Shown here piece after piece: positions 54,037-63,273 of a DNA stretch of 64,000 nucleotides (positions within the stretch are counted from its first letter, which is position 1; each line of letters begins with the position of its first letter). Below the pieces are notes generated by a model. The model did not search any database. It was not told where the DNA came from and saw only the letters and a program-made list of their open reading frames with translations. The position numbers and the translations under genes were made by a program. The DNA comes from Clostridiales bacterium (GTDB lineage: Bacteria > Bacillota > Clostridia > Christensenellales > Aristaeellaceae): contig JAAYLK010000072.1 of NCBI GenBank assembly GCA_012521895.1, forward strand, positions 1 to 64,000. Reading direction: 5' to 3'.

Positions 54037-56316
54037 GTGAACGGCAATTTTGTGGTTCATCCCTGGAAGGTGATCCAGACCGCTTTTGACCCCAAGGACC
54101 AGCGCTTCGCGGAGAGCCTGATGTCCCTTGGCAACGGCGCCATGGGGCTGCGCGGCAACTTTGAGGAGCACTATTCCGGTGACAGCCTGCAGGGCACCTA
54201 CATCGGCGGGGTCTGGTTCCCGGACAAAACGCGCGTGGGCTGGTGGAAGAACGGCTATCCCAAATATTTTGGCAAGGTCATCAACGCTATGAACCTGACG
54301 GGCCTTGATGTGTCTGTCAACGGCGAGCGCCTGGACATCGCCAGGCAGGAAATCATACATTTCTACCGGGAGCTGGACCTTTACACCGGCATCTTGCGCA
54401 GGGAAATGACCATCAAGACGCAGGCTGGGGTCATCAAGGTGTTCAGTGAGCGCTTTGTGTCCATGGCGGATTCCTCCCTGATGGCGCTGCGCTATGAGGT
54501 CATTCCGGATTTTGACGCGGACATCGTCATCAAGGCCTATCTGGACGGCCGCGTCCACAACGAGGACAGCAACTATGATGAGCTGTTCTGGGACCAGCTG
54601 GACGCCGGCGTTGTTGAGCACGCCGCCGGCGCTTACCTGGTCAGCCAAACCCGTGAGAATCCCTTTGGCACTCCGCGCTTCACGGTGGCCGGCGCCTTCC
54701 GGGTGCAAACCGCGATGGACTTTGTGGATTACGCGGTGGAAGACGGCTTTGTCACCCTGGAGTTTGCTTCAAAGCTGTATGCCGGTGAAAAAGCCAGCCT
54801 GGACAAGATCATCAACGTGGCCACCGACCGGGATTACGACCAGGAGGGCCTGGCCGACTATGCCAAGCGCTTTGTCCGCGCGGACGCCAAGCTGGGCTAT
54901 GAAGTCTTGAAAACCCTACACACCGCCGCCTGGGCTTCTAAATGGGAGCGCGCGGACGTGGTGATTGAGGGCGACGAGGCCGCCCAGCAGGGCATCCGCT
55001 TCAACCTCTTCCACCTGCTTAGCACCTATACCGGGGAGGACGCCCGGCTTAACATCGGCCCCAAAGGCGTTACGGGGGAGAAGTACGGCGGCGCCACCTA
55101 TTGGGACACGGAGGCCTACTGCTTCCCGGTCTACCTGGCCACCGCCGGGGAGGCGGTTGCCAAACAGCTGCTGCACTACCGCCACAACCAGCTGAAAGGC
55201 GCTTACCACAACGCAGCCCAGCAGGGCCTGCCGGGGGCGCTGTACCCCATGGTTACCTTCAATGGCATTGAGTGCCACAACGAATGGGAAATCACCTTCA
55301 TGGAGATTCACCGCAACGGCGCCATCGCACACGCCATCTATGATTATACGGTGTACACAGGGGATGAGACCTACCTGCTCAACGAGGGCCTGGACGTGCT
55401 GCTGGGCATCGCGCGCTTCTGGGCTGGCCGTGTCCACCGCAATGAGCGCACCGGACAGTACATGATGCATGGCGTGACCGGGCCCAATGAGTATGAGAAC
55501 AACGTCAACAACAATTGGTACACCAACCGCATCGCTGCCTGGTGCCTGGACTTCTTCATGGACAGCTTCGACCGCGCCGCGGCTGCGAAAAAGCAGCAGC
55601 TTGGCGTAAAAGAAGAAGAGCTGGCGCAAATGCGCAGCATTGTCACCAACATGTACTACCCGGTGGATGAGGAGCTGGGCATCTTCGTCCAGCACGACAC
55701 CTTCCTGGACAAGCACCTGATGAACGCCAGCGACTTGAAGCCTGAGGACAGGCCGCTCAACCAGAAGTGGAGCTGGGACAGGATTCTGCGCTCCTGCTTC
55801 ATCAAGCAGGCGGATGTGCTGCAGGGCCTGTACTTCCTGGGCCACCTGTATGACAGGGACGCGAAGAAGCGCAACTTTGACTTCTATGAGCCCATGACCG
55901 TGCATGAGTCCTCGCTCTCGCCCTGCGTGCACGCCATCCTGGCGGCGGAAATCGGCTATGAGCAAAAGGCGGTGGAGCTCTACCACCGCACCGCGCGGCT
56001 GGACCTGGACAACATCAACCACGACACTGACGACGGCCTGCACATCACCAGCATGTCCGGTTCCTGGCTGGTCATCGCCCAAGGCTTTGCCGGGATGCGG
56101 ACCACCAAGGCGGGCCTTTCCTTCTGGCCCTTCCTGCCCCAGGGATGGACCTCCTACTCCTTCCGCCTGGACTACCGCGGCAGCATCATCAACTTTGAAA
56201 TGAACGAGGAAGGCGTCAAACTCAGCCTGATAGCGGGCGACGCCCCTCAAATGAACGTCTGGGATGAGGACATTGTGCTGGAGACTGAATGGAGCAAGCG
56301 GAGGGTGGAAGGATGA
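54037..56316 (+). CDS. Glycoside hydrolase family 65 phosphorylase (maltose-phosphorylase-like)
   Basis: 759 residues, the usual length. GH65 phosphorylases split alpha-glucosides (maltose, kojibiose, trehalose, nigerose) with phosphate to beta-glucose 1-phosphate and a sugar. The general acid should be Glu485 in GVTGPNEYENNVNNN. YWDTEAYCFPVYLATA is another family block, and SMSGSWL lies near the phosphate site. There is no signal peptide, so it is cytoplasmic. The start is GTG with AAAGGAG seven bases upstream. Disaccharide specificity is not certain, though the motif pattern suggests maltose or kojibiose. Confidence 0.9.
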   Translation: MNGNFVVHPWKVIQTAFDPKDQRFAESLMSLGNGAMGLRGNFEEHYSGDSLQGTYIGGVWFPDKTRVGWWKNGYPKYFGKVINAMNLTGLDVSVNGERLDIARQEIIHFYRELDLYTGILRREMTIKTQAGVIKVFSERFVSMADSSLMALRYEVIPDFDADIVIKAYLDGRVHNEDSNYDELFWDQLDAGVVEHAAGAYLVSQTRENPFGTPRFTVAGAFRVQTAMDFVDYAVEDGFVTLEFASKLYAGEKASLDKIINVATDRDYDQEGLADYAKRFVRADAKLGYEVLKTLHTAAWASKWERADVVIEGDEAAQQGIRFNLFHLLSTYTGEDARLNIGPKGVTGEKYGGATYWDTEAYCFPVYLATAGEAVAKQLLHYRHNQLKGAYHNAAQQGLPGALYPMVTFNGIECHNEWEITFMEIHRNGAIAHAIYDYTVYTGDETYLLNEGLDVLLGIARFWAGRVHRNERTGQYMMHGVTGPNEYENNVNNNWYTNRIAAWCLDFFMDSFDRAAAAKKQQLGVKEEELAQMRSIVTNMYYPVDEELGIFVQHDTFLDKHLMNASDLKPEDRPLNQKWSWDRILRSCFIKQADVLQGLYFLGHLYDRDAKKRNFDFYEPMTVHESSLSPCVHAILAAEIGYEQKAVELYHRTARLDLDNINHDTDDGLHITSMSGSWLVIAQGFAGMRTTKAGLSFWPFLPQGWTSYSFRLDYRGSIINFEMNEEGVKLSLIAGDAPQMNVWDEDIVLETEWSKRRVEG

Positions 56317-57122
56317 AAAAGCTGTTTATTTCAGCGGACATTGAAGGAACCTGCGGCATCGCCCATTGGGACGAGACGCTCAAGAACCACCCGGATTACC
56401 CCAAGTTCGCCAACCGCATGAGCATGGAAGTGGCCGCCGCCTGTGAAGGCGCCCTGGAAGGTGGGATGGACTATGTCCTGGTGCGAGACGCCCATGATTC
56501 CGCCCGCAACATCGACTGGTCCGTGCTGCCCAAACAGGCGCAGATGATCCGCGGCTGGGGGCAGGACCCCTTGTGCATGATGTCGGGCCTGGATGAAAGC
56601 TATACCGCGGCCGTCTTCACCGGCTACCATGACGCGGCCGGCAGCGGGGGCAGCCCGCTGTCCCACACCATGAACACAGGCTTGATCTGGCTGTCCCTCA
56701 ACGGCGAGCCCCTCAGCGAGGGCATGATCAACGCCTATACCGCCGCGCGCTTCCAGGTGCCGGTCATCGCGGTCACCGGGGACCTGGGCATCTGCACCAA
56801 GATGAAAACCCTGATCCCCGGCATCAGGACCGTGTCGGTCAACCGCGGCAATGGCAACATGGTGCTGAGCATCCACCCGGAAGCGGCGCAGAAGCAAATC
56901 CGTGAGACGGTGAAGCAGGCCTGTTTGGAAAACGCTGCCCAGGCCGCCCTGGAGCTGCCCCAGCGCTTCCGCCTGGATGTGCGCTACAAGGATCACCCCA
57001 CCGCCTACCGCGCGGGCTTCTACCCGGGCGTTCAGCGCCTGGACAGCCACACCTTGCGCTTTGAAGCGGAGGACTGGCATGACGTACTGCGCATGATGCA
57101 TTTTTGCTTATATGACGCTTAA
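56313..57122 (+). CDS. M55 family D-aminopeptidase (DppA-like)
   Basis: 269 residues. DppA is a zinc D-aminopeptidase. The expected metal ligands are visible: Asp and Glu in ISADIEG, His in VRDAHDS, His in FTGYHDAAG and Glu in LNGEPLSEG. Enzymes of this type may recycle D-amino acid peptides from peptidoglycan. GGAGG lies eight bases before the ATG, which overlaps the GH65 stop. The SLC13 gene follows with an 11 nt overlap. Confidence 0.92.
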   Translation: MKKLFISADIEGTCGIAHWDETLKNHPDYPKFANRMSMEVAAACEGALEGGMDYVLVRDAHDSARNIDWSVLPKQAQMIRGWGQDPLCMMSGLDESYTAAVFTGYHDAAGSGGSPLSHTMNTGLIWLSLNGEPLSEGMINAYTAARFQVPVIAVTGDLGICTKMKTLIPGIRTVSVNRGNGNMVLSIHPEAAQKQIRETVKQACLENAAQAALELPQRFRLDVRYKDHPTAYRAGFYPGVQRLDSHTLRFEAEDWHDVLRMMHFCLYDA

Positions 57123-58530
57123 AAAACTGCCTTATCTCATTCTGGGCCTCCTCCTGTTTTTCCTGCCGCGCGTAGCGCCCGGCTTGTTTGGCCTGTCCAA
57201 TGACGCGGTGCGGGTGCTGGGCATCTTCCTGGGCTCGGTGGTGCTGTGGCTGTTTGTGGACATCACCTGGCCCAGCGTCCTGACCCTGCTGGCCTTGTCA
57301 CTGCTGCCGGGGGTGGGCACCAACGCGGTGATCGCGGCCTCCTTTGGCAACGCCACCATCTGGTTTCTGGTCTTCTCCTTCCTGATGACCTTCACCTTGA
57401 GCGAAACCGGCTTCCTGCGCCGACTGGCCTTGGTGTTCATCAACAGCGGCTTCGCCAGGCGCGGCGCCTGGGCTTTTGCGTTCATGTTCCTGCTGGCGGT
57501 GCTGACGCTGGGCAGCTTCATCGCGCCCACGGTTACCTTCCTCTTGTACTTTGCGCTGCACAAGGAAGTCGGCCAGGCGCTGGGGCTCAAGCCGGGCAGC
57601 ACCTTGGCCAGGGTGTTGATGATTGGCACCGCCTGTGTCACTTCCATCTCCTGCGCCATGACGCCCATCGCGCACACCTTCCCCTTGATGGCGCTGGGCT
57701 TTCATGAGAAGGCGACGGGCGAAGTCATCAACTACCTGTCCTATTTGAAGATTGGCTTGCCTGTCGGTATCCTGCTGTTCTTAATGTGCTTTGGCATCCT
57801 CTACCTGGGTTTTTCCCGAAAGATGGCGCGGGAACAGGTGGACATCAAAACCATCAGCCTGCCGCCGGCGAGCCGTTTTACGGCGGGTGAGGTGTTCTCC
57901 GCCCTGGTGTTCTTTGTGGTCATCCTGATTTGGCTGTTGTCTGGCTTGCTGCCGGACCAGATGAAGGCCATTGCAGGCCTGGGCACCGTGTGGCCCGCCA
58001 TGGCGGGCGTCGTGCTGCTGGCGGCCATTCCCATCAAGGGTAAGCCGGTTTTGGACATCAAGGCAGGTTTCGCGCGCGGTGTGTCCTGGGCCAGCATCCT
58101 GCTGTGCGCGGCGGCGCTCGCCATGGGTAAGTATGTATCAGACGCCCAGTATGGCATCACCGCCCTGATTGGGGAGACGTTGCAGCCCATGATGAGCGCG
58201 CTTGGCGTGACCGGCGCCTTGCTGGTGCTGATCATCGCCACGGTGCTGATGACCAACTTCATGTCCAACATCGTCACCACCACGGTGATGTACAATGTGT
58301 CCGCCGCCGTGCTGCCCGTGATGGCCCTTTCGGGCGTCATCCTGCCGCCGCAGACCGCCGCCATCCTGGTGGGGATGTGCGCCTCCCTGGCTTTTGCCAC
58401 CCCGCCTGCCATCGCGCACATCGCCCTGGCCGCGGGCTCTGACTGGGCCAGCCCCAGGGACATGCTGCTGTACGGCGGCCTGCTGGCCCTCATCTGTATC
58501 CCGGTTGTGCTGTTGTTCACCATATTATAG
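57112..58530 (+). CDS. SLC13 (DASS) family sodium/anion symporter
   Basis: 472 residues, about 11 helices. The repeated SNT-type motif of the family is seen as TSISCAMTPIAH in the first half and LMTNFMSNIVTTT in the second, followed by FATPPAIAH. The family carries dicarboxylates, sulfate or citrate with sodium. The transported anion cannot be told. It overlaps the M55 gene by 11 nt and is followed 11 nt later by a TIM-barrel isomerase. Confidence 0.9.
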   Translation: MTLKKLPYLILGLLLFFLPRVAPGLFGLSNDAVRVLGIFLGSVVLWLFVDITWPSVLTLLALSLLPGVGTNAVIAASFGNATIWFLVFSFLMTFTLSETGFLRRLALVFINSGFARRGAWAFAFMFLLAVLTLGSFIAPTVTFLLYFALHKEVGQALGLKPGSTLARVLMIGTACVTSISCAMTPIAHTFPLMALGFHEKATGEVINYLSYLKIGLPVGILLFLMCFGILYLGFSRKMAREQVDIKTISLPPASRFTAGEVFSALVFFVVILIWLLSGLLPDQMKAIAGLGTVWPAMAGVVLLAAIPIKGKPVLDIKAGFARGVSWASILLCAAALAMGKYVSDAQYGITALIGETLQPMMSALGVTGALLVLIIATVLMTNFMSNIVTTTVMYNVSAAVLPVMALSGVILPPQTAAILVGMCASLAFATPPAIAHIALAAGSDWASPRDMLLYGGLLALICIPVVLLFTIL

Positions 58531-58541
58531 GAGGTATCAAA

Positions 58542-59384
58542 TTGAACAAGTTTCCCATCGGCGTCATGCTGGAGTCCTTTCGCCTGCCCTGGCAGCAGGC
58601 TTTGAAAAAGGCGGCGTCCCTGGGCGTGCAGGGCATTCAGGTGTATGCCACCACGGGCGAACTGTCCCCGGACAAGCTGACGGCGCAAGAGAAGAAAGAG
58701 TTCTTAAAGCAGGTCAAGGACCAGGGCCTGGTGGTGTCTGCTGTCTGCGGTGACCTGGGCCATGGCTTTGGCGACAAGGACAAGAACGCGGACCTGGTGG
58801 AGCGCTCCAAGCGCATCCTGGACCTGTCCGTGCTCTGGGAAAGCAGCATCGTCACCACCCACATCGGCGTTGTGCCGCCAGAGATTGACCACCCGCGCTA
58901 CAAGATCATGCAGGACGCCTGCGGCGCTTTGGCCCAGTACGCGGACAGCGTGAACGCCAAGTTTGCCGTTGAAACCGGGCCTGAGACCGCCAAGGTGCTC
59001 AAGGGCTTCCTGGATTCCCTTAATTCCCGCGGCGTTTCCGTCAACCTGGACCCCGCCAACCTGGTGATGGTGACAGGCGATGACCCGGTGGCCGCCGTGA
59101 ACACCCTCAAGGACTACATCGTCCACACCCACGCCAAGGACGGCAAGCGCATCTATTACCGCGAACCGGAGCTGGTCTATGGCATCGTCTTCTCCGAATC
59201 CCTGGAAAGCCCCTCCTTTGAGGAGCTGCCCCTGGGCGAGGGCGGGGTGGATTTTGACCGCTACCTGCAGGCATTGACTGACATCGGCTACAAAGGCTTC
59301 CTGACCATTGAGCGTGAAGTGGGGGATGACCCGGAAAAGGACATCCGCAACGCGGTGGACTTCCTGCGCGCGAAGTTTGTCTGA
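58542..59384 (+). CDS. Sugar phosphate isomerase/epimerase (TIM barrel)
   Basis: 280 residues. Another xylose-isomerase-like TIM barrel: KAASLGVQGIQVYATTGE, FAVETGPETA with a metal-binding Glu, VNLDPANL, VHTHAKDG and a C-terminal LTIEREVG. It is distinct from the one at 45313. The start is TTG with GGAGG seven bases upstream. It is the last gene of the run that includes GH65, M55 and SLC13. The substrate is unknown. Confidence 0.88.
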   Translation: MNKFPIGVMLESFRLPWQQALKKAASLGVQGIQVYATTGELSPDKLTAQEKKEFLKQVKDQGLVVSAVCGDLGHGFGDKDKNADLVERSKRILDLSVLWESSIVTTHIGVVPPEIDHPRYKIMQDACGALAQYADSVNAKFAVETGPETAKVLKGFLDSLNSRGVSVNLDPANLVMVTGDDPVAAVNTLKDYIVHTHAKDGKRIYYREPELVYGIVFSESLESPSFEELPLGEGGVDFDRYLQALTDIGYKGFLTIEREVGDDPEKDIRNAVDFLRAKFV

Positions 59385-59438
59385 TTAAAACCGTTCATTG
59401 CCTGAAACGATGTAAAAACAGGCATAAACATCCTTGGC

Positions 59439-59467
59439 TTGACAGGGCTTGTGGTTCAACCTAAGAT
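59439..59467 (+). promoter_or_regulatory. Promoter of the heterodimeric ABC exporter operon
   Basis: TTGACA, 17 nt spacer, TAAGAT, 27 nt before the start of the first exporter gene. Confidence 0.72.
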
Positions 59468-59494
59468 AAGCGTACCTTAAGAGTGGAGGATTCA

Positions 59495-61237
59495 ATGAGT
59501 TCCTGGCGACGGATTCTTGGATTGCTCAAGCCATACAAGTCTTTGGTGTTTTTTGGCTTTCTCACCCAAACCATCGTGATCACCACACGCCTCATCCAGC
59601 CGCTGATCACAAGGCTGCTGGTCAATGATGTGATTGTGGGCGGTCAGCACGAACTGCTGTTGAAATTATGCTTATCGCTGCTGGGCCTGGTCGCCATCCG
59701 GGCCAGCAGCGGTTTTTTGCGTGTCAGCATGATGGAGAAGGCCTCCCAGTCGGTGGCCTACGACCTGCGCACGGGCTTGTTCAAGCACCTGCAAAAGATG
59801 TCCTTTTCCTTCTATGACCGCAACCGCGTAGGCGAAATCATGTCCCGCATGACCGGTGACCTGGAGGGCGTGCGCAACTATTTGTCAGAAGGTGTGACCA
59901 CCCTGTACGAACAGACCCTCACCTTCTTTGGCGCCTTGATTTTCATGTTCACCCTGTCCTGGCAGGTGGCGCTCACGATTCTTACAACCCTGCCCCTGAT
60001 CGCCTTCATCGCCTTCCGTTTCCGCAAGCGCATCCAGCCGGTCTTCCGCGGCGTGCGCGAGCAAAGCGCGGATCTGAACACCCGCGTCCAGGAGAACCTG
60101 GCAGGCATCCATGTGGTCAAAGCCTTTGTGCGGGAAGATTACGAGCTGGAGCGCTTCACCACAGAAAACCGCAAGCTGCTGGACCTCAACCTGCAGGTGA
60201 CGGACATCTGGCGCGACTATGTGCCGTTGATTCAGTTTCTGTCAGAAATCTGCACACCGCTGGTGCTGGCGGTCGGTTCCGCGCTGATCGCGGCAGGGCA
60301 CATGGACATCGGCACCCTGGTGGGCGTCACCGGCTACATCTGGATGCTGACCCAGCCTATGCGGATGCTGTCGCAGATGATCAACAGCATCACCCGCGCG
60401 GTTACCAGCGGGGAGAAGGTGTTCTACTACCTGGACCTGGGCCCGCAAATCAAGGACGTTGAAAAGCCGCACAACCCGGCAAAGCGCCATGGCAGGGTGG
60501 AGTTTGACAATGTCTCCTTCCAGTATGACGACCAGGTTGTGCTGGGCAACATCAGCTTTGTGGCAGAACCCGGGCAGACCATCGGCATCATGGGCGCGAC
60601 CGGTGCCGGCAAGACCACGCTAATCAAGCTGCTCTCACGCAGCTACGACGTCACCTCCGGGCGCATTCTGGTGGATGGGATTGACATTCGCCAGCAAGGC
60701 AAGCACGATTTGCGTTCCAGCATCGCCTATGTGCCGCAGGAGACCTTCCTGTTTTCCGAATCGGTCTTTGAAAACATTCGCTTTGGCCGCCCGGACGCCC
60801 CGCTGGACCAGGCGGTGCTGGCCGCGCGCGCGGCCCAGGCGGAAAACTTCATCGAGGAAATGCCCCTCAAGTATGAAACCATCGTGGGCGAGCGCGGGGT
60901 GGGCCTGTCCGGCGGGCAGAAGCAGCGCACCGCCATCGCGAGGGCCTTGCTGATTGACCCGGCCATCCTGGTGCTGGACGATTCCACCAGCGCCGTGGAC
61001 ATGCAGACGGAATATCTGATTCAGCAGCACCTGGAGCAGTCCATGGTGGGGCGCACCACCTTTGTCATCGCGCATCGGATGTCCTCCGTCAAAAACGCGG
61101 ACCTCATCCTGATTCTAGACAAGGGCAGCATCATTGAACGCGGTACCCACCAGGAATTGATGGCGAAGAAGGGCAGCTATTGGCAGATGTGGCAGGACCA
61201 GCTTGCCTCCATCGCCGGGGAAGGGGGGGAAGGCTGA
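59495..61237 (+). CDS. ABC exporter half-transporter, subunit with degenerate ATPase site
   Basis: 580 residues: six membrane helices (to about 320) then an ATPase domain with Walker A GATGAGKTT and signature LSGGQKQR. Walker B ends LDDSTSAVD, so the catalytic Glu is replaced by Asp. This is the mark of the non-catalytic half in heterodimeric exporters such as TM287/288 or BmrCD. GGAGG precedes the ATG by five bases; an in-frame GTG four codons earlier overlaps that site. The partner gene begins at its stop (TGATG). It probably exports drugs or lipids. Confidence 0.95.
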   Translation: MSSWRRILGLLKPYKSLVFFGFLTQTIVITTRLIQPLITRLLVNDVIVGGQHELLLKLCLSLLGLVAIRASSGFLRVSMMEKASQSVAYDLRTGLFKHLQKMSFSFYDRNRVGEIMSRMTGDLEGVRNYLSEGVTTLYEQTLTFFGALIFMFTLSWQVALTILTTLPLIAFIAFRFRKRIQPVFRGVREQSADLNTRVQENLAGIHVVKAFVREDYELERFTTENRKLLDLNLQVTDIWRDYVPLIQFLSEICTPLVLAVGSALIAAGHMDIGTLVGVTGYIWMLTQPMRMLSQMINSITRAVTSGEKVFYYLDLGPQIKDVEKPHNPAKRHGRVEFDNVSFQYDDQVVLGNISFVAEPGQTIGIMGATGAGKTTLIKLLSRSYDVTSGRILVDGIDIRQQGKHDLRSSIAYVPQETFLFSESVFENIRFGRPDAPLDQAVLAARAAQAENFIEEMPLKYETIVGERGVGLSGGQKQRTAIARALLIDPAILVLDDSTSAVDMQTEYLIQQHLEQSMVGRTTFVIAHRMSSVKNADLILILDKGSIIERGTHQELMAKKGSYWQMWQDQLASIAGEGGEG

Positions 61238-63018
61238 TGGCACGCGTTTTGCGGCAGTTGGATGACGAAGTCATCGAGCGCCCCTTTAACAAGAACCAGT
61301 TTATCCGCCTGCTGGGCTACCTGAAGCCCTACAAAAACTCGGTGCTGCTGGCCCTTGTTGTGATGGTCGCGGTCACCTTCGCCGGCTTGGGGGCTCCCTA
61401 TTTGATGAGCCGGGCAGTCACCCTGATTACAGAGGGGCAGTTTGATGGCATCTGGCTGATCTTCCTGGGCATGGCGGTGCTGGCGGCGGTCGGCGCCTTG
61501 CTCACCCGCGCACGGGTCAAATTGATGGATTATGCCGGGCGCAAGGCGCTGGCGCAGCTGCGGGAGGACTTGTTCAAGCACGTCCAGTCCCTCTCTTTCA
61601 GCTTTTTTGACACCCACTCCGCCGGCAAGATCCTGGTACGTGTCATGAACGACGTGGACGCCCTCAATGACCTGTTCACCAACGGCATCATCGACGTCTT
61701 GATCAATGCCTTCACGGTGATAGTGCTGTTGGTCATCATGCTGGTGGTCAACTGGAAACTGACCCTGATCGGCTTGTGCATCCTGCCCATTTTGCTGCTG
61801 CTGATGTTTGGCTTCAAGCGCCGGATGAGCAAGAACTGGCAGTATGTGCGCAGCAAGCGTAGCAACATGAACGGCTACCTGCATGAGGCCTTGTCGGGCA
61901 TGCGGGTCACCCAGGCCTTTGTGCGTGAGGACGTGAACGCGCAAATCTTTGAAGGCGCCAACAACGACATCCGCTGGGGCTGGATGCGGGCCATCCGCTA
62001 CAACGCCGCCTTCTGGTCCTTGCTGGACGTTACCGGCACCATCGGTACGGTGCTGGTGTACTACTTTGGCGTGCGTTCCATGAGCCAGGGCCTGCAGCTG
62101 GGGGACTTGCTGCTGGTCATCTGGTACTTGAACCGTTTGTGGATGCCTTTGAACACGCTGAGCAATTTCTACAACAGCCTGCTGACGGCTTCCGCGTCCA
62201 TGGAACGCATCTTTGAAATCATGGACGAGGTGCCTAAAATCAAGGACACGGAAGGCGCTGGCACCCTGCCCGCCATTTCGGGCCGGGTCACCTTTGATGA
62301 TGTCACCTTCGCATACAACCGCGACAAGGTGGTGTTAAACCACGTCAGCATGGACATCAAGCCCGGGCAGACCGTCGCCCTGGTAGGGGAGACCGGCGCC
62401 GGAAAGACCACCATCGTCAACCTCATCAGCCGATTTTATGATGTGACGGAAGGCGCGGTGCTCATTGACGGGCATGACATCCGTTCGGTCACCCTCAATT
62501 CCCTGCGCGGCCAGATGAGCGTGATGCAGCAGGACAGCTTCACCTTCTCCGGCACCATCATGGAAAACATCCGCTATGGCAAGCTGGACGCCAGCGACGA
62601 CCAGGTAATGGAGGCCGCCAAAGCGGTGGGCGCTGATGACTTCATCTCACAGATGCCCAAGGGCTACCAAACCGAGGTCAGCGAGCGGGGCAGCTCCCTG
62701 TCCACCGGCCAAAAACAGCTGGTTTCCTTCGCCCGCGCCATGCTCAATGACCCCAAAATTCTAATTTTGGACGAAGCCACCTCCTCCATCGACACCAAGA
62801 CCGAGATGCAGATTCAAAAGGCGCTGCAGGTGCTGCTGCGCGGACGGACCAGCTTTGTCATCGCCCACCGCCTGTCCACCATTCGCAACGCCGATGTCAT
62901 CATGGTGATTGAGGATGGCCGCATCGCTGAACAAGGCACCCATCAGGAACTGGTGCGCTTGCCCGGCGGGCACTACCGGGCCCTGGTGGAGGCCCAGGCG
63001 CGCTTCATGCAGTCCTGA
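61237..63018 (+). CDS. ABC exporter half-transporter, catalytic subunit
   Basis: 593 residues, with a short cytoplasmic N-terminal extension, six membrane helices and an ATPase domain. Walker A is GETGAGKTT and Walker B LILDEATSSID with the catalytic Glu present. Its own signature is LSTGQKQ rather than LSGGQ. In the heterodimer this weakened signature faces the degenerate Walker B of the partner, leaving one fully active site. The ATG is preceded by GGGGGAAGG. Overlap with the first subunit gene by one base indicates fixed stoichiometry. Confidence 0.95.
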   Translation: MARVLRQLDDEVIERPFNKNQFIRLLGYLKPYKNSVLLALVVMVAVTFAGLGAPYLMSRAVTLITEGQFDGIWLIFLGMAVLAAVGALLTRARVKLMDYAGRKALAQLREDLFKHVQSLSFSFFDTHSAGKILVRVMNDVDALNDLFTNGIIDVLINAFTVIVLLVIMLVVNWKLTLIGLCILPILLLLMFGFKRRMSKNWQYVRSKRSNMNGYLHEALSGMRVTQAFVREDVNAQIFEGANNDIRWGWMRAIRYNAAFWSLLDVTGTIGTVLVYYFGVRSMSQGLQLGDLLLVIWYLNRLWMPLNTLSNFYNSLLTASASMERIFEIMDEVPKIKDTEGAGTLPAISGRVTFDDVTFAYNRDKVVLNHVSMDIKPGQTVALVGETGAGKTTIVNLISRFYDVTEGAVLIDGHDIRSVTLNSLRGQMSVMQQDSFTFSGTIMENIRYGKLDASDDQVMEAAKAVGADDFISQMPKGYQTEVSERGSSLSTGQKQLVSFARAMLNDPKILILDEATSSIDTKTEMQIQKALQVLLRGRTSFVIAHRLSTIRNADVIMVIEDGRIAEQGTHQELVRLPGGHYRALVEAQARFMQS

Positions 63019-63024
63019 TTGGGC

Positions 63025-63052
63025 TTTACAAGGGCGCATTAATTGGTATAAT
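63025..63052 (+). promoter_or_regulatory. Promoter of the ileS T-box transcript
   Basis: TTTACA, 16 nt spacer, perfect TATAAT. Transcription would start near 63060, giving a leader of about 214 nt. Confidence 0.78.
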
Positions 63053-63058
63053 AAAGGG

Positions 63059-63265
63059 GCAATGAAGGGGACGGGCGCAGCCAGCCTTTCCGCAAAGCGA
63101 GCCGGGGACGGTGAAAGCCCGGACGGAAGCGCAGCGCCAGATCACCCCGGAGCTTGGTTTAATCCCCACGGCAGCCTGCCGTTACCAGGCATCAAGAGGG
63201 CGCTTTGCGCCAATCTGGGTGGTACCGCGGTTTGTCCGTCCCAAGAGGGGCGGTTTTTTATTTGG
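63059..63265 (+). ncRNA. T-box riboswitch of ileS (isoleucine)
   Basis: The T-box sequence GGGTGGTACCGCG (63217-63229) is exact and would pair with the uncharged tRNA acceptor end. AAGCGAGCCGGGGACGGTG upstream resembles the conserved Stem I segment. A codon ATC at 63141-63143, followed by ACCCCGGAGC, fits an isoleucine specifier. The T-box is followed by a terminator, so low charging of tRNA-Ile would allow read-through into ileS. Confidence 0.92.
63236..63259 (+). terminator. T-box terminator before ileS
   Basis: CCGTCCC / GGGGCGG (7 bp with one G-T pair), loop AAGA, then six T residues. It competes with the antiterminator formed by the T-box sequence. Confidence 0.88.
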
Positions 63266-63273
63266 AGGGAAGC

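Noticed and set aside
54916-56250. 444-residue antisense frame opposite GH65
   Set aside because: High-GC shadow of the GH65 gene with low-complexity Val/Ala/His composition and no ribosome site.
59391-59425. Hairpin GCCTG/CAGGC after the isomerase gene
   Set aside because: Five base pairs, a long loop and no T-tract; too weak for a terminator.
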